Origin: Bacteroidales bacterium
GTDB taxonomy: Bacteria; Bacteroidota; Bacteroidia; Bacteroidales; UBA932
DNA length: 60,578 nt
Direction of reading: 5' to 3'
Assembly: GCA_017630155.1 (NCBI GenBank)
Contig: JAGBVU010000007.1
Coordinates: 1-60,578 of the forward strand
In this document: positions 60,460 to 60,578 of the stretch, piece by piece
How the letters are laid out: each line of letters starts with the position of its first letter
How positions within the stretch are numbered: the stretch's first letter is position 1
Translations under genes and position numbers: made by a program
Notes under the pieces: model-generated
What the model was told of the DNA's origin: nothing
Databases searched by the model: none
Seen by the model: only the letters and a program-made list of their open reading frames with translations

Positions 60460-60578
60460 TGTCGGGAAATTTATTTGATAAAATATTGAAAAACCCCAGT
60501 GGCAACATATTTGTCCAGCTGGGAAGATATTTGGTCTCGGGAGGGGTCGCCTTTGTGGTGGACACCTCTCTTTTGTAT
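60459..60578 (+). CDS. GtrA-like membrane protein, N-terminal part only
   Basis: Forty visible codons from a GTG at 60459, which overlaps the last base of the glycosyltransferase stop; an upstream start cannot be excluded. QLGRYLVSGGVAFVVDTSLLY is the first membrane helix of the GtrA family (polyprenyl-linked sugar flipping). The gene runs out of the window. Confidence 0.75.
   Translation, partial: MSGNLFDKILKNPSGNIFVQLGRYLVSGGVAFVVDTSLLY

Noticed and set aside
1-60578. CRISPR array, tRNA or rRNA genes, insertion sequences, prophage
   Set aside because: No repeat-spacer pattern, cloverleaf, transposase, integrase or inverted terminal repeats seen.

Overview
This 60.6 kb window is a chromosomal segment of a Bacteroidota bacterium, most likely of the order Bacteroidales. 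The evidence is a SusC/SusD outer-membrane pair, GldH, DUF3098, DUF3109, DUF4270 and DUF4294 family proteins, PorT-like barrels, the rplM-rpsI-rpsB-tsf cluster, and promoters of the Bacteroides type (TAnnTTTG at -7, sometimes with TTTG at -33). Shine-Dalgarno sites are mostly absent. I cannot name the genus. I found no rRNA, tRNA, insertion sequence, prophage or CRISPR array. Coding density is very high.

Layout. 1-4087: the 3' end of an S9 peptidase, then DUF456, dusB, lpxK and an Xaa-Pro aminopeptidase. 4172-9768: a SusC/SusD pair with its own promoter, leader hairpin and terminator, and codon use that looks like that of the ribosomal genes. 9835-12829: rplM, rpsI, rpsB and tsf, with two structured untranslated leaders and a strong terminator. 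12881-20673: kbl, then a divergent operon of a TetR regulator, TolC, adaptor and RND pump ending in a small PII-like protein. 20693-23231: two related beta-barrels around a thioredoxin, then a polyprenyl diphosphate synthase. 23206-29291 (minus strand): TPR protein, U32 peptidase-like rRNA hydroxylase family protein, holB, ricT, gldH and trmB as one operon. 29389-35544: an M16 protein without its zinc motif, DUF3109, DUF2007, two unassigned membrane proteins and hemW. 35576-41306: frr/pyrH, a lone sdhC, smpB, and an operon of a methyltransferase, lgt and a cysteine desulfidase family protein. 41355-51330: pgk, an acyltransferase/BASS transporter/Omp85-like barrel operon, miaA, an SGNH hydrolase, a YbaK-type editing protein, an ATP-grasp protein and a C1-family peptidase. 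51407-60578: acpP-fabF, DUF4270 with a truncated GT5 protein, ftsX-DUF3098-uppP-lpxH, DUF4294, a membrane dipeptidase, a family 2 glycosyltransferase and the start of a GtrA-like gene.

Most of the genes are housekeeping functions of translation, tRNA and rRNA modification, and the envelope (lipid A: lpxK, lpxH; lipoprotein maturation: lgt; undecaprenyl carrier: polyprenyl synthase, uppP; division: ftsX). There is no classic accessory island. The most notable signals are regulatory and degenerate: six genes whose -7 box lies only 4-8 nt before the ATG, several back-to-back divergent promoters that interlock, a palindrome between the -33 and -7 elements of the TetR/RND operon, a dead M16 peptidase, a GT5 protein without its substrate motif and second domain, a PII-like protein in an efflux operon, and an sdhC without sdhA or sdhB.
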